The notes under the pieces: generated by a model
Database searches by the model: none
The model's input: the letters and a program-made list of their open reading frames with translations, nothing else
Told to the model about the DNA's origin: nothing
Part shown: positions 42,227-50,391 of the stretch, in pieces
How the letters are laid out: each line of letters opens with the position of its first letter
Numbering within the stretch: position 1 is the stretch's first letter
Assembly: GCA_009929275.1 (NCBI GenBank)
Contig: SAAW01000006.1
Location: 1 to 51,170 of the forward strand
Source of the DNA: Clostridia bacterium
Lineage (GTDB): Bacteria; Bacillota; Clostridia; Christensenellales; UBA1242
Length of the DNA stretch: 51,170 bases
Reading direction: 5' to 3'
Made by a program: the position numbers and the translations under genes

Positions 42227-42277
42227 ACTCTACTGTGAAGAGAGTGCTACTTTTACAAACTCTACTCTCAGTAGAGT
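42227..42277. repeat. Clustered ACTCTACT / AGTAGAGT hairpins
   Basis: ACTCTACTG at 42227-42235 is followed by a perfect 8-bp palindrome with loop CTC (42259-42277), and AGAGAGT at about 42239 can pair with the first ACTCT. The palindrome starts directly after the minus-strand stop codon. No T-run is attached. Confidence 0.6.
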
Positions 42278-43531
42278 CTACTTTTTTAGCAACAAATCAA
42301 TGGCAATCATTATGCCCAATTTTCCATATTCATAAGTAAGCCCACCTTGCATAAAGGCAGTGTATGGGGGTGTCATCGGAGCATCACAACTAAGTTCACT
42401 TGTGGCCCCTGTCACAAAACTTCCGCAAGCCATAATCTCGTCGCTTTCATATCCTGGCATTGGTGCAGGAATGGGCGAAACATAACTCTCAATAGGGGCA
42501 CCTTGTTGCAATCCTTTACAAAATTTGATGAGATTTTCGCCAGTTTTAAGTTCCACTGCTTGAATTATATCTGCTCTATGCTCGTTATATTTTGGGCTAA
42601 CTTCAAAGCCGTGTTTTTGAAGGATATAACTTGCAAGAACCATTGTTTTTAAGCACGAACAAACGACATTTGGTGCTTGATAAAGCCCTTTAAAAAAAAG
42701 ATAGTTTTGATTAAGATTTGCCCCAATATCTTTGCCAAGCCCTGGTGCAGAAAAACGCTCTGAAATGTCGAAAATAAAATCTTTTTTCCCCACGATATAT
42801 CCGCCAGTCTTTGCAATGCCACCGCCAAGATTTTTCATATGTGAACCCACCAAAATGTCTGCTCCCACCTGCGTTGGCTCCCTGTCTTCCACGAAATCGC
42901 CATAGCAATTATCCACCATAATAATTGTGTCTTTGTCGGCAGTCTTAATTGCTTTGCAAACTCTTTCAATCTTTTCAATCGAAAGACTTTTTCTTGCACT
43001 ATAACCTTTTGAGCGTTGAATTTCGACTAATCTAACCTTGCTTTTTTTAAGTCTTTTAACGATTGAAGAAATGTCAAAATCATCATCAATCAGTTCAATT
43101 TGTTCATATTTTATTCCATTTTTAATCAGGCTATTATTGCTGTTTCCGGCAATTCCGATGATAGATTGAAGGGAATCATATGGCTTCCCCGAGATGGAAA
43201 TGCAAGTGTCGCCGTGCTTCAAAAGCCCAAAATAAGCAAGTGAAATAGCGTGTGTGCCAGACATAATTTGTGGGCGAACAAGCGCGTCTTGTGCTCCAAA
43301 AATATCCGCATAAACTTTTTCAAGTTTATCTCTGCCTGCGTCATAAAAACCATAGCCCGTCGTTTCAATAAAATCGGACGAACAAAGTTTATTGTCTTGA
43401 AATGCCTTGAGAACTTTTGCACTGCAAAAAAGTGAGTTTTTCTCAAATTTTGCAAAAATTGGGGCAAGTTCTTTTTCAGCCTCATTAAATTCTTCAATCA
43501 AATTCTCATCAAAATCATAGCCTAAATACAT
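42278..43531 (-). CDS. YnbB-type PLP-dependent enzyme (methionine gamma-lyase / aluminium-resistance family)
   Basis: 417 aa, fold-type I PLP enzyme. GYGFYDAGRDKLEKVYADIFGAQDALVRPQIMSGTHA (here abridged as GYGFYD.GRD and QIMSGTHA), the cofactor Asp in MVDNCYGDF, the Lys in SHMKNLGGGIA and APGLGKDIG are the marks of this family, whose members are annotated as aluminium resistance protein or methionine gamma-lyase. The true substrate in this organism is unknown. RBS AGGAG. Convergent with the HExxH gene, divergent from pnuC. Confidence 0.85.
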   Translation of the reverse strand: MYLGYDFDENLIEEFNEAEKELAPIFAKFEKNSLFCSAKVLKAFQDNKLCSSDFIETTGYGFYDAGRDKLEKVYADIFGAQDALVRPQIMSGTHAISLAYFGLLKHGDTCISISGKPYDSLQSIIGIAGNSNNSLIKNGIKYEQIELIDDDFDISSIVKRLKKSKVRLVEIQRSKGYSARKSLSIEKIERVCKAIKTADKDTIIMVDNCYGDFVEDREPTQVGADILVGSHMKNLGGGIAKTGGYIVGKKDFIFDISERFSAPGLGKDIGANLNQNYLFFKGLYQAPNVVCSCLKTMVLASYILQKHGFEVSPKYNEHRADIIQAVELKTGENLIKFCKGLQQGAPIESYVSPIPAPMPGYESDEIMACGSFVTGATSELSCDAPMTPPYTAFMQGGLTYEYGKLGIMIAIDLLLKK

Positions 43532-43610
43532 TTTTTCTCCTATAAATATAATAATTTTTAATAATAATTAGTCTATCATCATAAATATTTTTTGTAAACA
43601 GATATATTGC

Positions 43611-43638
43611 TTGACAACGCATTTTAAAGATATATAAT
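43611..43638 (+). promoter_or_regulatory. Promoter of the pnuC-like gene
   Basis: Consensus TTGACA (43611-43616), 16-nt spacer, consensus TATAAT (43633-43638). The leader is only about 30 nt, too short for a riboswitch. Confidence 0.8.
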
Positions 43639-43675
43639 GATACAAGTTTTTAAATTTTAAGAAGGTAAATTTTAG

Positions 43676-44497
43676 ATGAAAGCAATCGCAAAAGAAAAGA
43701 AAAACTTTTTAGTAAGACTTTGGAACTTTTTTACCCTATATGAGAAGATATGGTATTTCAGCATACTAGGATTATCATTCTTAATAACATTTTTGTTCCC
43801 AGCAACAGTCGACGATTTGATTGTAAACCCGGTTCTCATTATGTGGATGTATCTTGCAGATGTAATTTTAAATGCCACTTGCGAACTGCTCATAGCAAAG
43901 CAAAGTCGTTGGAATTTCATCGTTTCTTTTTTTGTGGAAGTGGTGGAGATTGCAACTCTTATTTTAATTGGCGAGAGATTTGCAACAATGACAGTAACGA
44001 TTTTCTTTTGGATACCAATTGATATCATAAGTTTTGTGAGTTGGAACAAACACAAAGATAAAAAAGAAGAAGATTTAACTGTTGTTCGCACACTTTCTGG
44101 CTGGCAAGAAGTTGCCGTTATTGCAGGAATTCTCGTTTGGACGGTTGGTGTTGGATATCTGCTCACAATCATTTCACCAGAAGGAATTTTAGATTCCGAA
44201 GGCACCCTTGATACGATTGTTTGTTATCTTGATGCAATGTGCAGTGCAGTTGCCATTTCAAATGGATTGTTCATTTTGTTTAGATATCGGGAGCAGTGGA
44301 TTTCGTGGTATATTGTGGCGGCACTTGAAACAGCGATGAATATAATAATGGGTCAATGGGTCCTCTTAGTTCTCAAAGCGGGCTATTTCACAAACACAAC
44401 CTATGGTTACATAAAATGGACAAAATACATAAAATCTCGTAAAAAAGAAAATGAAAACAAACTAAACTTAAAAATAAATGAAAAAAAAGAGGCTTAA
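43676..44497 (+). CDS. PnuC-family nicotinamide riboside (or related vitamin) transporter
   Basis: 273 aa with about seven membrane helices. The C-terminal half has the PnuC pattern: REQWISWYIVAALETAMNIIMG (abridged REQWISWYIV) and TYGYIKWTKY, the N/TxxYGxxxW motif of the family. PnuC proteins move nicotinamide riboside, thiamine (PnuT) or riboflavin (PnuX) by facilitated diffusion; no riboswitch is present to show which. The stop codon lies inside the downstream terminator. Confidence 0.82.
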   Translation: MKAIAKEKKNFLVRLWNFFTLYEKIWYFSILGLSFLITFLFPATVDDLIVNPVLIMWMYLADVILNATCELLIAKQSRWNFIVSFFVEVVEIATLILIGERFATMTVTIFFWIPIDIISFVSWNKHKDKKEEDLTVVRTLSGWQEVAVIAGILVWTVGVGYLLTIISPEGILDSEGTLDTIVCYLDAMCSAVAISNGLFILFRYREQWISWYIVAALETAMNIIMGQWVLLVLKAGYFTNTTYGYIKWTKYIKSRKKENENKLNLKINEKKEA

Positions 44498-44510
44498 CAA
44501 CCTCTTTTTT
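44481..44510 (+). terminator. Terminator overlapping the end of the pnuC-like gene
   Basis: AAAAAAAAGAGG / CCTCTTTTTT with loop CTTAACAA; the TAA stop codon is in the loop. Confidence 0.85.
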
Positions 44511-44618
44511 CTTTCAATATATTATAGGTTAATTTTTACTTAATATAATTATATAATATAAATAAATATTAATATTGAAAATAACATAAAAAATTTTTAA
44601 AAAAGTATTTTAAAATTA

Positions 44619-44647
44619 TTGACAACAAAAAATAAAAATATTATTCT
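44619..44647 (+). promoter_or_regulatory. Promoter of ctsR-clpC
   Basis: Consensus TTGACA (44619-44624), 17-nt spacer, TATTCT (44642-44647). The CtsR operator follows at the expected start of transcription. Confidence 0.8.
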
Positions 44648-44653
44648 ATTAAA

Positions 44654-44670
44654 AGTCAAAGAAAGTCAAA
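44654..44670 (+). promoter_or_regulatory. CtsR operator
   Basis: AGTCAAA-GAA-AGTCAAA, a direct heptad repeat with 3-nt spacing, identical in form to the CtsR box (RGTCAAA NAN RGTCAAA). It covers the transcription start region, so CtsR should repress its own operon until heat stress. Confidence 0.92.
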
Positions 44671-44822
44671 CTTTTTAAAAGAGGTAATAATGGCGACGGT
44701 AAGTGACGGAATAGAAAAGTTTATATTGTCGAATATGGACAAGGGTAAACTTTTTGAGGGAGGTAATAATGGCGACGGTAAGTGACGGGATAGAAAAGTT
44801 TATATTGTCAAATATGGACAAG
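44668..44822 (+). repeat. 79-bp tandem duplication over the 5' end of ctsR
   Basis: Copy 1 (44668-44743) and copy 2 (44747-44822) both contain the run of T, the ribosome site, the ATG and the first 18 codons of ctsR. The copies differ at a few positions: AAAAGAGG versus GAGGGAGG in the ribosome site, and two silent third-codon changes (GGA/GGG, TCG/TCA). Confidence 0.93.
44690..44785 (+). CDS. 31-codon upstream frame made from a duplicated ctsR start
   Basis: Starts at the ATG of copy 1 with GAGG upstream. It encodes the first 18 residues of CtsR (MATVSDGIEKFILSNMDK), runs on out of frame through the second ribosome site and ends at a TGA 17 bases inside the real ctsR. It may act as a leader peptide that couples or reduces ctsR translation, or may be a non-functional by-product of the duplication. 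Confidence 0.45.
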   Translation: MATVSDGIEKFILSNMDKGKLFEGGNNGDGK

Positions 44823-45236
44823 GATAGTTCAATAAATCTTTCAAGAAACGAACTTGCAGATTTTTTTAAATGTGCCCCCAGCCAAATTAACTATGTTTTA
44901 ACAACAAGGTTTAATTTGAACAGGGGATATATCATTCAAAGCAGGCGAGGTGGCGGAGGTTTCATAAAACTTGAAAAAATTCAAAATTTTAATGACAACT
45001 ATATCTTCAAATTGATTGATGAAAATTTATCAAACGAGATTTCATTTAGAGACGCCATCTATCTTTTGGAAGACCTTGTTGGCAAACAATTTTTGACTCT
45101 TTCACAGGCAAAAATAATTTCATATGCCATAAGCGACAAAGCGCTCTCAAGCCCGATTAAAATAGACGGAATTTTGAGAGTTGGCATTTTAAAAAATATC
45201 CTCATAAACATATTAAAGGAGAAAAAAAGTGAATAA
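44769..45236 (+). CDS. ctsR: Transcriptional repressor CtsR
   Basis: 155 aa from the ATG at 44769, after GGGAGG. The winged-helix DNA-binding domain (CAPSQINYVLTTRFNLNRGY) and the glycine-rich wing RRGGGGFIKL, which senses temperature in other CtsR proteins, are intact. Represses Clp genes in low-GC Gram-positives. A longer TTG reading from 44754 includes the ribosome site. Overlaps clpC by 8 nt. McsA and McsB, which usually lie between ctsR and clpC and modulate CtsR, are absent here. Confidence 0.95.
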   Translation: MATVSDGIEKFILSNMDKDSSINLSRNELADFFKCAPSQINYVLTTRFNLNRGYIIQSRRGGGGFIKLEKIQNFNDNYIFKLIDENLSNEISFRDAIYLLEDLVGKQFLTLSQAKIISYAISDKALSSPIKIDGILRVGILKNILINILKEKKSE

Positions 45237-47703
45237 TTTTATCAAATTTTCGGAAAGTGCTCAAAGGGTGCTGAACTATGCAGGTGAGATAACCAAAAAA
45301 ATGAAAGGAAATCAGATTGATTCCGAGCATTTGCTCTATGGAATTTTGTCTGTGCCAAGTTCGCTTGCTTGCAAAATGCTTAAGGACTTGAATGTTTCAA
45401 AGGAAAAGTTGCAAGAAAAATTTGGACAAGCAGGGTATAATCCAAATCTACCTTCCGACAAACTTGAACTCACCCCAAGGAGCAAAAATATTTTGGTGAC
45501 GGCATCAAACATTGCTCTAAAATTGGGGCATAACTTTTTGAGTGCGGAACATTTTTTGGTGGGTATTTTGTTTAATGAAGATTGTTTTGCATTCAGGCTT
45601 CTTTCGAGTTATTTCAATGTGGACACGCTCAATCTTCGAGAGAAAATTTATGACGAACTCAAAACTGTCGATGTGAATAATGATAATAAAACATATAGCA
45701 AAGTGGACGACGCTTCGTCTTCCGACAAGAGTTCGCTCCCAGAAAATTTGCTAGATTTTGGCTATGATGTCACACTAAAAGCCCGCCAAGGCAAAACAGA
45801 CCCAATCATCGGAAGAGAAAACGAAATTGAAAGACTCATTGAAATCCTTTGCAGAAAGACAAAAAACAACCCTATTCTAATCGGTGAAGCAGGTGTCGGC
45901 AAAACCGCAGTGGTGGAAGGTCTTGCACAAGCAATTGTGAAAAATCACGTGCCAAGTCTTTTGATGGGAAAGACAATCTTTTCGCTGGATATGGGCTCTC
46001 TTATGGCTGGCACAAAATTCCGTGGCGAACTCGAACAGCGTTTGAAAGATGCCATTGAAACAATCATAAAAGACAAAAACATCATTGTTTTTATCGACGA
46101 AATTCACACTCTAGCAAAAGCAGGCGGTGAAAAAGGAGATGTGAACCCTTCGGATATGCTCAAGCCATATTTGGCAAGAGGCGAACTTCAAACAATCGGC
46201 GCGACGACGACAGACGAATATCGCAAATTTATCGAAAAAGACAAGGCTCTCGAGAGGAGATTTCAGTCAATTATGGTCAATCCACCAAGCGTTGACGAAA
46301 CAATTTTGATTTTGCGTGGGTTAAAGGATAGTTATGAGGCGTTTCATAAAATTCAAATCACAGATGAAGCAATTGTTGCCGCCGCGAAACTTTCAGACAG
46401 ATATATTATGGATAGAAGTTTGCCCGACAAAGCAATCGACCTTATCGATGAGGCAAGCAGTAAGGCAAGAGTGAGTGGAACGATATTGCCACAACATTTG
46501 CAAGATATGGAAGATAATTTCAAAGAAGTGCACAGAAATTTTCAGGAAGCACTTGTGCAACACAACTATGAAAAATCAACAAAACTCGAAAGTGAACTTG
46601 GTGTTTTATACCAAGAACTTAAAAAAGAACAAGACAAATATAACCTTTCAAAGCCAAAAGTAGAGCCTAAAATAACCGAAAAAGAGGTGGCGGAAGTTGT
46701 GTCGCGTTGGACAAGCATTCCTGTCACAAAAATCACAGAAGGCGAAAAGGAAAAACTCTTAAAACTGGAAGAATTTCTTCACAAACGCGTTGTGGGGCAA
46801 GAAGAAGCAGTTATTTCTGTTGCAAAGGCAATCAGGCGTTCAAGAGTGGGGCTTCAAGATAGCAAAAGACCAATCGGTTCATTTCTCTTTTTGGGGCAGA
46901 CAGGTGTTGGGAAAACCGAACTTTGCAAAGCCCTTGCCGAGACAATGTTTGACAATGAAAACAACATAATTCGGCTCGATATGAGCGAATATATGGAGAG
47001 TTATTCTGTGTCAAAACTCATTGGTTCACCTCCGGGATATGTCGGACACGATGACGGCGGACAACTCACCGAACTTGTTAGGAGAAAACCTTATTCAGTC
47101 GTCCTATTTGACGAGATTGAAAAGGCACACCCCGACATTTTAAACACACTTCTTCAAGTGCTGGAAGACGGACGCCTCACAGACAGTCACGGACGCACAG
47201 TGAATTTTAAAAACACCATAATCATAATGACGAGTAATTGCGGGGTGAATGATCTCACGAGCCACACCGCTCAACTAGGATTCAATTCGTCGTCATTCAC
47301 GGTGGACAATCCCGACTATGAGCAAATGAAAAATGTCATTATGCAAAGTGTCAGGAGGAAGTTTAAGCCAGAGTTTATAAATAGGATTGATGTCATCACA
47401 GTTTTCCACAGTCTAACCGAAGAAAACCTCACAGAAATTGCCAAAATAATGCTTAATAATTTGAACAAAAAAATCAAAGAGAGAGGAATTAATATGAAAT
47501 TCACCGAAAGCGCTCTCAAATATTTGGTTGAAAAGGGAACATCTTCGGAATATGGCGCAAGACCATTAAAGCGACTTATCCAAACAGAGATTGAAGACAG
47601 ACTCACCGACGCACTTCTCTCGGGCGAGATAAACGACAAAAACATAATCGTCGGCACAGATGAAAAAGGGCTTGTGTTTAAAATCGACAAAAAGGAAGTC
47701 TGA
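45229..47703 (+). CDS. clpC: ClpC AAA+ unfoldase of the Clp protease
   Basis: 824 aa from a GTG inside the end of ctsR. Two Clp-N repeats (residues about 5-140), D1 with Walker A GEAGVGKT and Walker B IIVFIDEIHTL, a middle domain, then D2 with GQTGVGKTE and VVLFDEIEKAHP. The ClpP-docking loop is present as LGF in AQLGFNS. Partner of ClpP (23296) for degradation of damaged proteins. The usual McsB adaptor gene is not nearby. Confidence 0.95.
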   Translation: MNNFIKFSESAQRVLNYAGEITKKMKGNQIDSEHLLYGILSVPSSLACKMLKDLNVSKEKLQEKFGQAGYNPNLPSDKLELTPRSKNILVTASNIALKLGHNFLSAEHFLVGILFNEDCFAFRLLSSYFNVDTLNLREKIYDELKTVDVNNDNKTYSKVDDASSSDKSSLPENLLDFGYDVTLKARQGKTDPIIGRENEIERLIEILCRKTKNNPILIGEAGVGKTAVVEGLAQAIVKNHVPSLLMGKTIFSLDMGSLMAGTKFRGELEQRLKDAIETIIKDKNIIVFIDEIHTLAKAGGEKGDVNPSDMLKPYLARGELQTIGATTTDEYRKFIEKDKALERRFQSIMVNPPSVDETILILRGLKDSYEAFHKIQITDEAIVAAAKLSDRYIMDRSLPDKAIDLIDEASSKARVSGTILPQHLQDMEDNFKEVHRNFQEALVQHNYEKSTKLESELGVLYQELKKEQDKYNLSKPKVEPKITEKEVAEVVSRWTSIPVTKITEGEKEKLLKLEEFLHKRVVGQEEAVISVAKAIRRSRVGLQDSKRPIGSFLFLGQTGVGKTELCKALAETMFDNENNIIRLDMSEYMESYSVSKLIGSPPGYVGHDDGGQLTELVRRKPYSVVLFDEIEKAHPDILNTLLQVLEDGRLTDSHGRTVNFKNTIIIMTSNCGVNDLTSHTAQLGFNSSSFTVDNPDYEQMKNVIMQSVRRKFKPEFINRIDVITVFHSLTEENLTEIAKIMLNNLNKKIKERGINMKFTESALKYLVEKGTSSEYGARPLKRLIQTEIEDRLTDALLSGEINDKNIIVGTDEKGLVFKIDKKEV

Positions 47704-47711
47704 AAAATATT

Positions 47712-47739
47712 TTGAAAAAAACAAAAAGTTTGATAAACT
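47712..47739 (+). promoter_or_regulatory. Promoter of hpf
   Basis: TTGAAA (47712-47717), 16-nt spacer, TGA-extended TAAACT (47734-47739), then AAGGAG and the start codon. Confidence 0.55.
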
Positions 47740-47762
47740 GAAAAGAGAAAAGGAGAATAATT

Positions 47763-48290
47763 ATGGAAATTGAAATCAATTCAAAAAATTATGTTGTGTC
47801 TGAAAAATTGAAAGAAATCATTGAAAAGAAAGTTTCAAAACTAGATAAATATTTCAACGCAGATGCAGTGGTAAAAGTTTTGTGCAAAAAAGAGGGGACT
47901 TTCAATAAATTAGAACTCACAGTAAGGAGCAAAGGTCTGTTTTATAGGGCAGAAGTAACGGGCGAAAATATGTATGAGAACATTGACCAAGCCTTGCCAA
48001 AAGTGGAAAGACAGATTGTTAAATATGGCGACAAGTTCTTCACTCGTCTTAAAAAAGACAGTTTAAACAAAGATTACTTATTCTTTGACGAACTTCCAGA
48101 GATGAAAAGGCTTGAAGTTGTTAAGAAGAAAACTTTTGAACTTGAGCCAATTTCTGTGGAAGACGCTAAAATATTTTTGGACACAATAGATAACAATTTC
48201 TATGTGTTTTTAAACAGAGAAACAAACAATGTCAATATTCTTTACAGAAGAAACGACGGCAATTTGGGGTTGATTGAAACAATTTATTAA
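47763..48290 (+). CDS. hpf: Long-form ribosome hibernation promoting factor
   Basis: 175 aa. N-terminal HPF/RaiA domain (residues 1-100) and the C-terminal dimerisation domain of the long form (KRLEVVKKKTFELEPISVEDAK broken: VVKKKTFEL, PISVEDAKIFLD; RRNDGNLGLIE), which drives 100S ribosome formation in stationary phase. RBS AAGGAG. Own promoter downstream of clpC; own terminator. Confidence 0.95.
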   Translation: MEIEINSKNYVVSEKLKEIIEKKVSKLDKYFNADAVVKVLCKKEGTFNKLELTVRSKGLFYRAEVTGENMYENIDQALPKVERQIVKYGDKFFTRLKKDSLNKDYLFFDELPEMKRLEVVKKKTFELEPISVEDAKIFLDTIDNNFYVFLNRETNNVNILYRRNDGNLGLIETIY

Positions 48291-48320
48291 TAATATTTTT
48301 TAAAAAGTGCTTTAAATATT

Positions 48321-48352
48321 AAAAAAAACGACTAATTTTAGCCGTTTTTTTA
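48321..48352. terminator. Bidirectional terminator between hpf and the PLP synthase
   Basis: AAAAAACG-A-CTAA / TTAG-C-CGTTTTTT with one mismatch, A-run and T-run on either side. Confidence 0.75.
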
Positions 48353-48393
48353 TTTGTTTTTATCCATTATTTTTTGAAAATACAAATGAAAGA

Positions 48394-49584
48394 TTATTTT
48401 TTAAGCAAATTCAATTCGCCCATAACTTCCGCAATAATGTCTGTTGCTTTGTCAATCTGCTCATTTGTGAGAGTTGCCATATAACTTGTCCTAATGATGC
48501 TTTGCCCCACAGGCACTGCTGGTGACACGACGGAATTGACATACACACCTTTTTCAAAAAGTTTGTGGCAAGCGATGAAAGTCGTTTCGTTGTCATATGT
48601 ATTGATAGGAATGATTGGGGCTTGTGATTTTCTGATGTCCACATGTTTTTGAATAAGGCATTTTCTGGCATAATCTGCCACTTCTTTAAGTCTTTCAATT
48701 CTTTGTGGCTCTCTTTTGATGATTTCAAGGGCAGCCCTTGCACATTCCACACTTGCAGGAGTGATTGACGCACAAAAAATGTATGGACGCGAACTGTGTT
48801 TAATAAAATGGCACACAGACTTGTTTGCCACCATATATCCGCCAATGGACGCAAGGCTTTTTGAGAAAGTTCCCATAATTATGTCCACTTCATCTTCAAG
48901 TCCAAAATGAGAAGCAGTGCCTCTGCCATTTTCGCCAATGACGCCAAATGCGTGAGCATCGTCGACCATAACTCTTGCGTTATATTTTTTGGCAAGTTTA
49001 ACAATGTCGGGCAGTTTGCAAATGTCGCCACCCATGCTGAAAACTCCGTCGGTGACAATCAACTTTCCGCAATCAACAGGCACAGACAAAAGTTGTTTTT
49101 CCAAGTCTTCCATATCGCTGTGTCTAAATCTCAAAACATCTTTTGCATAACTAAGTTTGCATCCGTCATATATGCTTGCGTGATTTTCCTTGTCGCAAAA
49201 AATATAGTCATTTCTGCCAACGATTGCACTGATAATCCCAAGGTTTGTCTGAAATCCTGTGCTAAAAGTGACACAATCGTCTTTGTGAAGGAATTCGGCA
49301 AGTTCTTTTTCAAGTTGCACGTGAAGTTTCGTTGTCCCGTTCAAAAAACGCGAACCAGAGCACCCCGAACCATATTGCAAAATAGCCTTTATTCCTGCTT
49401 CAATCACTTCTTCGTGACCAGTGAGCCCAAGATAGTTGTTAGAGCCAAGCATAATCTCGTTTACACCCTCCATCACAACTTCTGGTCCTTGTTTTGTTTC
49501 AAGAGTGTGAAAAAAAGGATAAATCCCCTTTTTGACTAACTCATCAACCGCTGTAAAATTTGTGCATTTATCAAATAAGTCCAT
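48394..49584 (-). CDS. Alpha-oxoamine synthase, serine-palmitoyltransferase-like
   Basis: 396 aa, fold-type I PLP enzyme of the family that joins an amino acid to an acyl-CoA (KBL, BioF, SPT). NNYLGLTGHEEV, GSGCSGSRFLNGTTKLH, VDDAHAFGVIGENGRG and the cofactor Lys in GTFSKSLASIGGY are clear. The N-terminus (MDLFDKC..GIYPFFHTLETKQG) and TFSKSLAS are the variants I associate with bacterial serine palmitoyltransferases more than with BioF or Kbl. No biotin or threonine genes are nearby. Substrate remains inferred. RBS AAGGAG. Confidence 0.8.
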   Translation of the reverse strand: MDLFDKCTNFTAVDELVKKGIYPFFHTLETKQGPEVVMEGVNEIMLGSNNYLGLTGHEEVIEAGIKAILQYGSGCSGSRFLNGTTKLHVQLEKELAEFLHKDDCVTFSTGFQTNLGIISAIVGRNDYIFCDKENHASIYDGCKLSYAKDVLRFRHSDMEDLEKQLLSVPVDCGKLIVTDGVFSMGGDICKLPDIVKLAKKYNARVMVDDAHAFGVIGENGRGTASHFGLEDEVDIIMGTFSKSLASIGGYMVANKSVCHFIKHSSRPYIFCASITPASVECARAALEIIKREPQRIERLKEVADYARKCLIQKHVDIRKSQAPIIPINTYDNETTFIACHKLFEKGVYVNSVVSPAVPVGQSIIRTSYMATLTNEQIDKATDIIAEVMGELNLLKK

Positions 49585-49688
49585 TATTTTCTCCTTAAAT
49601 ATTAATTAATTACTAAATACAATAAGCGAATTATATCACTGAAATCGTAATAAGTCATTTGTTTTTTTTTAAAATTTTATTTTAACTC

Positions 49689-49717
49689 TTGTTTTTTTTA
49701 AAAAAAATTGTTACAAT
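49689..49717 (+). promoter_or_regulatory. Promoter of the ABC-ATPase gene, leaderless geometry
   Basis: TTGTTT (49689-49694), 17-nt spacer, TGT-extended TACAAT (49712-49717), 7 nt before the ATG at 49725. No Shine-Dalgarno. Confidence 0.55.
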
Positions 49718-49724
49718 AGCACAT

Positions 49725-50375
49725 ATGATTTCATTTGTTAATGTATATAAAAAATACACAAAAGAATTTTTTGCCCTTTCAAACATCAATTTTAAGTTTG
49801 AAAAAGGCGACTCTGTGGCACTTTTAGGGCCAGAGAGCAGTGGGAAGACTTGCATTTTGAGGATTCTTGCAGGGCTTGAAACACCCGACAAAGGGGAAGT
49901 CTTCGTTAAAAACATTCCACTTAAAAAAGTGGACTATTCTTCCGACATCTCAATGGGCTACATTCCATATAAAGCAAACTTTTTTGATAAAAAAACAGTT
50001 TATGAAAACTTAAAATATGTCCTTGATATCAGAAAAACTGAAAAAAGTGTCATTGAAGAAAAAGTTAATAATGCCATCATAGATTTCAGGCTTGAAGGCA
50101 TTGCAGGGGAAAAAATATATAAACTCTCTCTTTTCCAAAAGTATCTTGTTTCAATAGCAAGGCTGAGTTTTAGAAAACTAGACATCGTCCTCATCGACAA
50201 CATTTTTGAGGAACTCAACCTCAGTGAAAACAAAGAATTGATAAAACTTTTCAAAAAATATTTTGTGAAGCCAAACACTCTTGTCATCTTTGCAACAAGT
50301 GACGAAAAGTTGGCACAAAGCATCGCAACAAGCATCGTTCACTTAAACTATGGAGCAATTGATAAAATAGATTAG
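49725..50375 (+). CDS. ABC-type ATPase-like protein with degenerate catalytic motifs
   Basis: 216 aa, one nucleotide-binding domain, no membrane segment. Walker A GPESSGKT (35-42) is intact. The Q-loop position reads GYIPYKANF without Gln, the signature LSGGQ reads LSLFQ (134-138), Walker B is IVLID followed by Asn159 where the catalytic Glu should be, and the switch His is replaced (TSDE for THDx). It may still bind ATP but is unlikely to hydrolyse it normally. No permease gene follows; instead an HTH protein lies 17 nt downstream. An upstream reading from 49689 begins inside the promoter. Confidence 0.8.
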   Translation: MISFVNVYKKYTKEFFALSNINFKFEKGDSVALLGPESSGKTCILRILAGLETPDKGEVFVKNIPLKKVDYSSDISMGYIPYKANFFDKKTVYENLKYVLDIRKTEKSVIEEKVNNAIIDFRLEGIAGEKIYKLSLFQKYLVSIARLSFRKLDIVLIDNIFEELNLSENKELIKLFKKYFVKPNTLVIFATSDEKLAQSIATSIVHLNYGAIDKID

Positions 50376-50391
50376 AGGAGTACAAAAGAAA

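Noticed and set aside
43639..43675. Riboswitch controlling the PnuC-type gene
   Set aside because: The leader is only about 37 nt.
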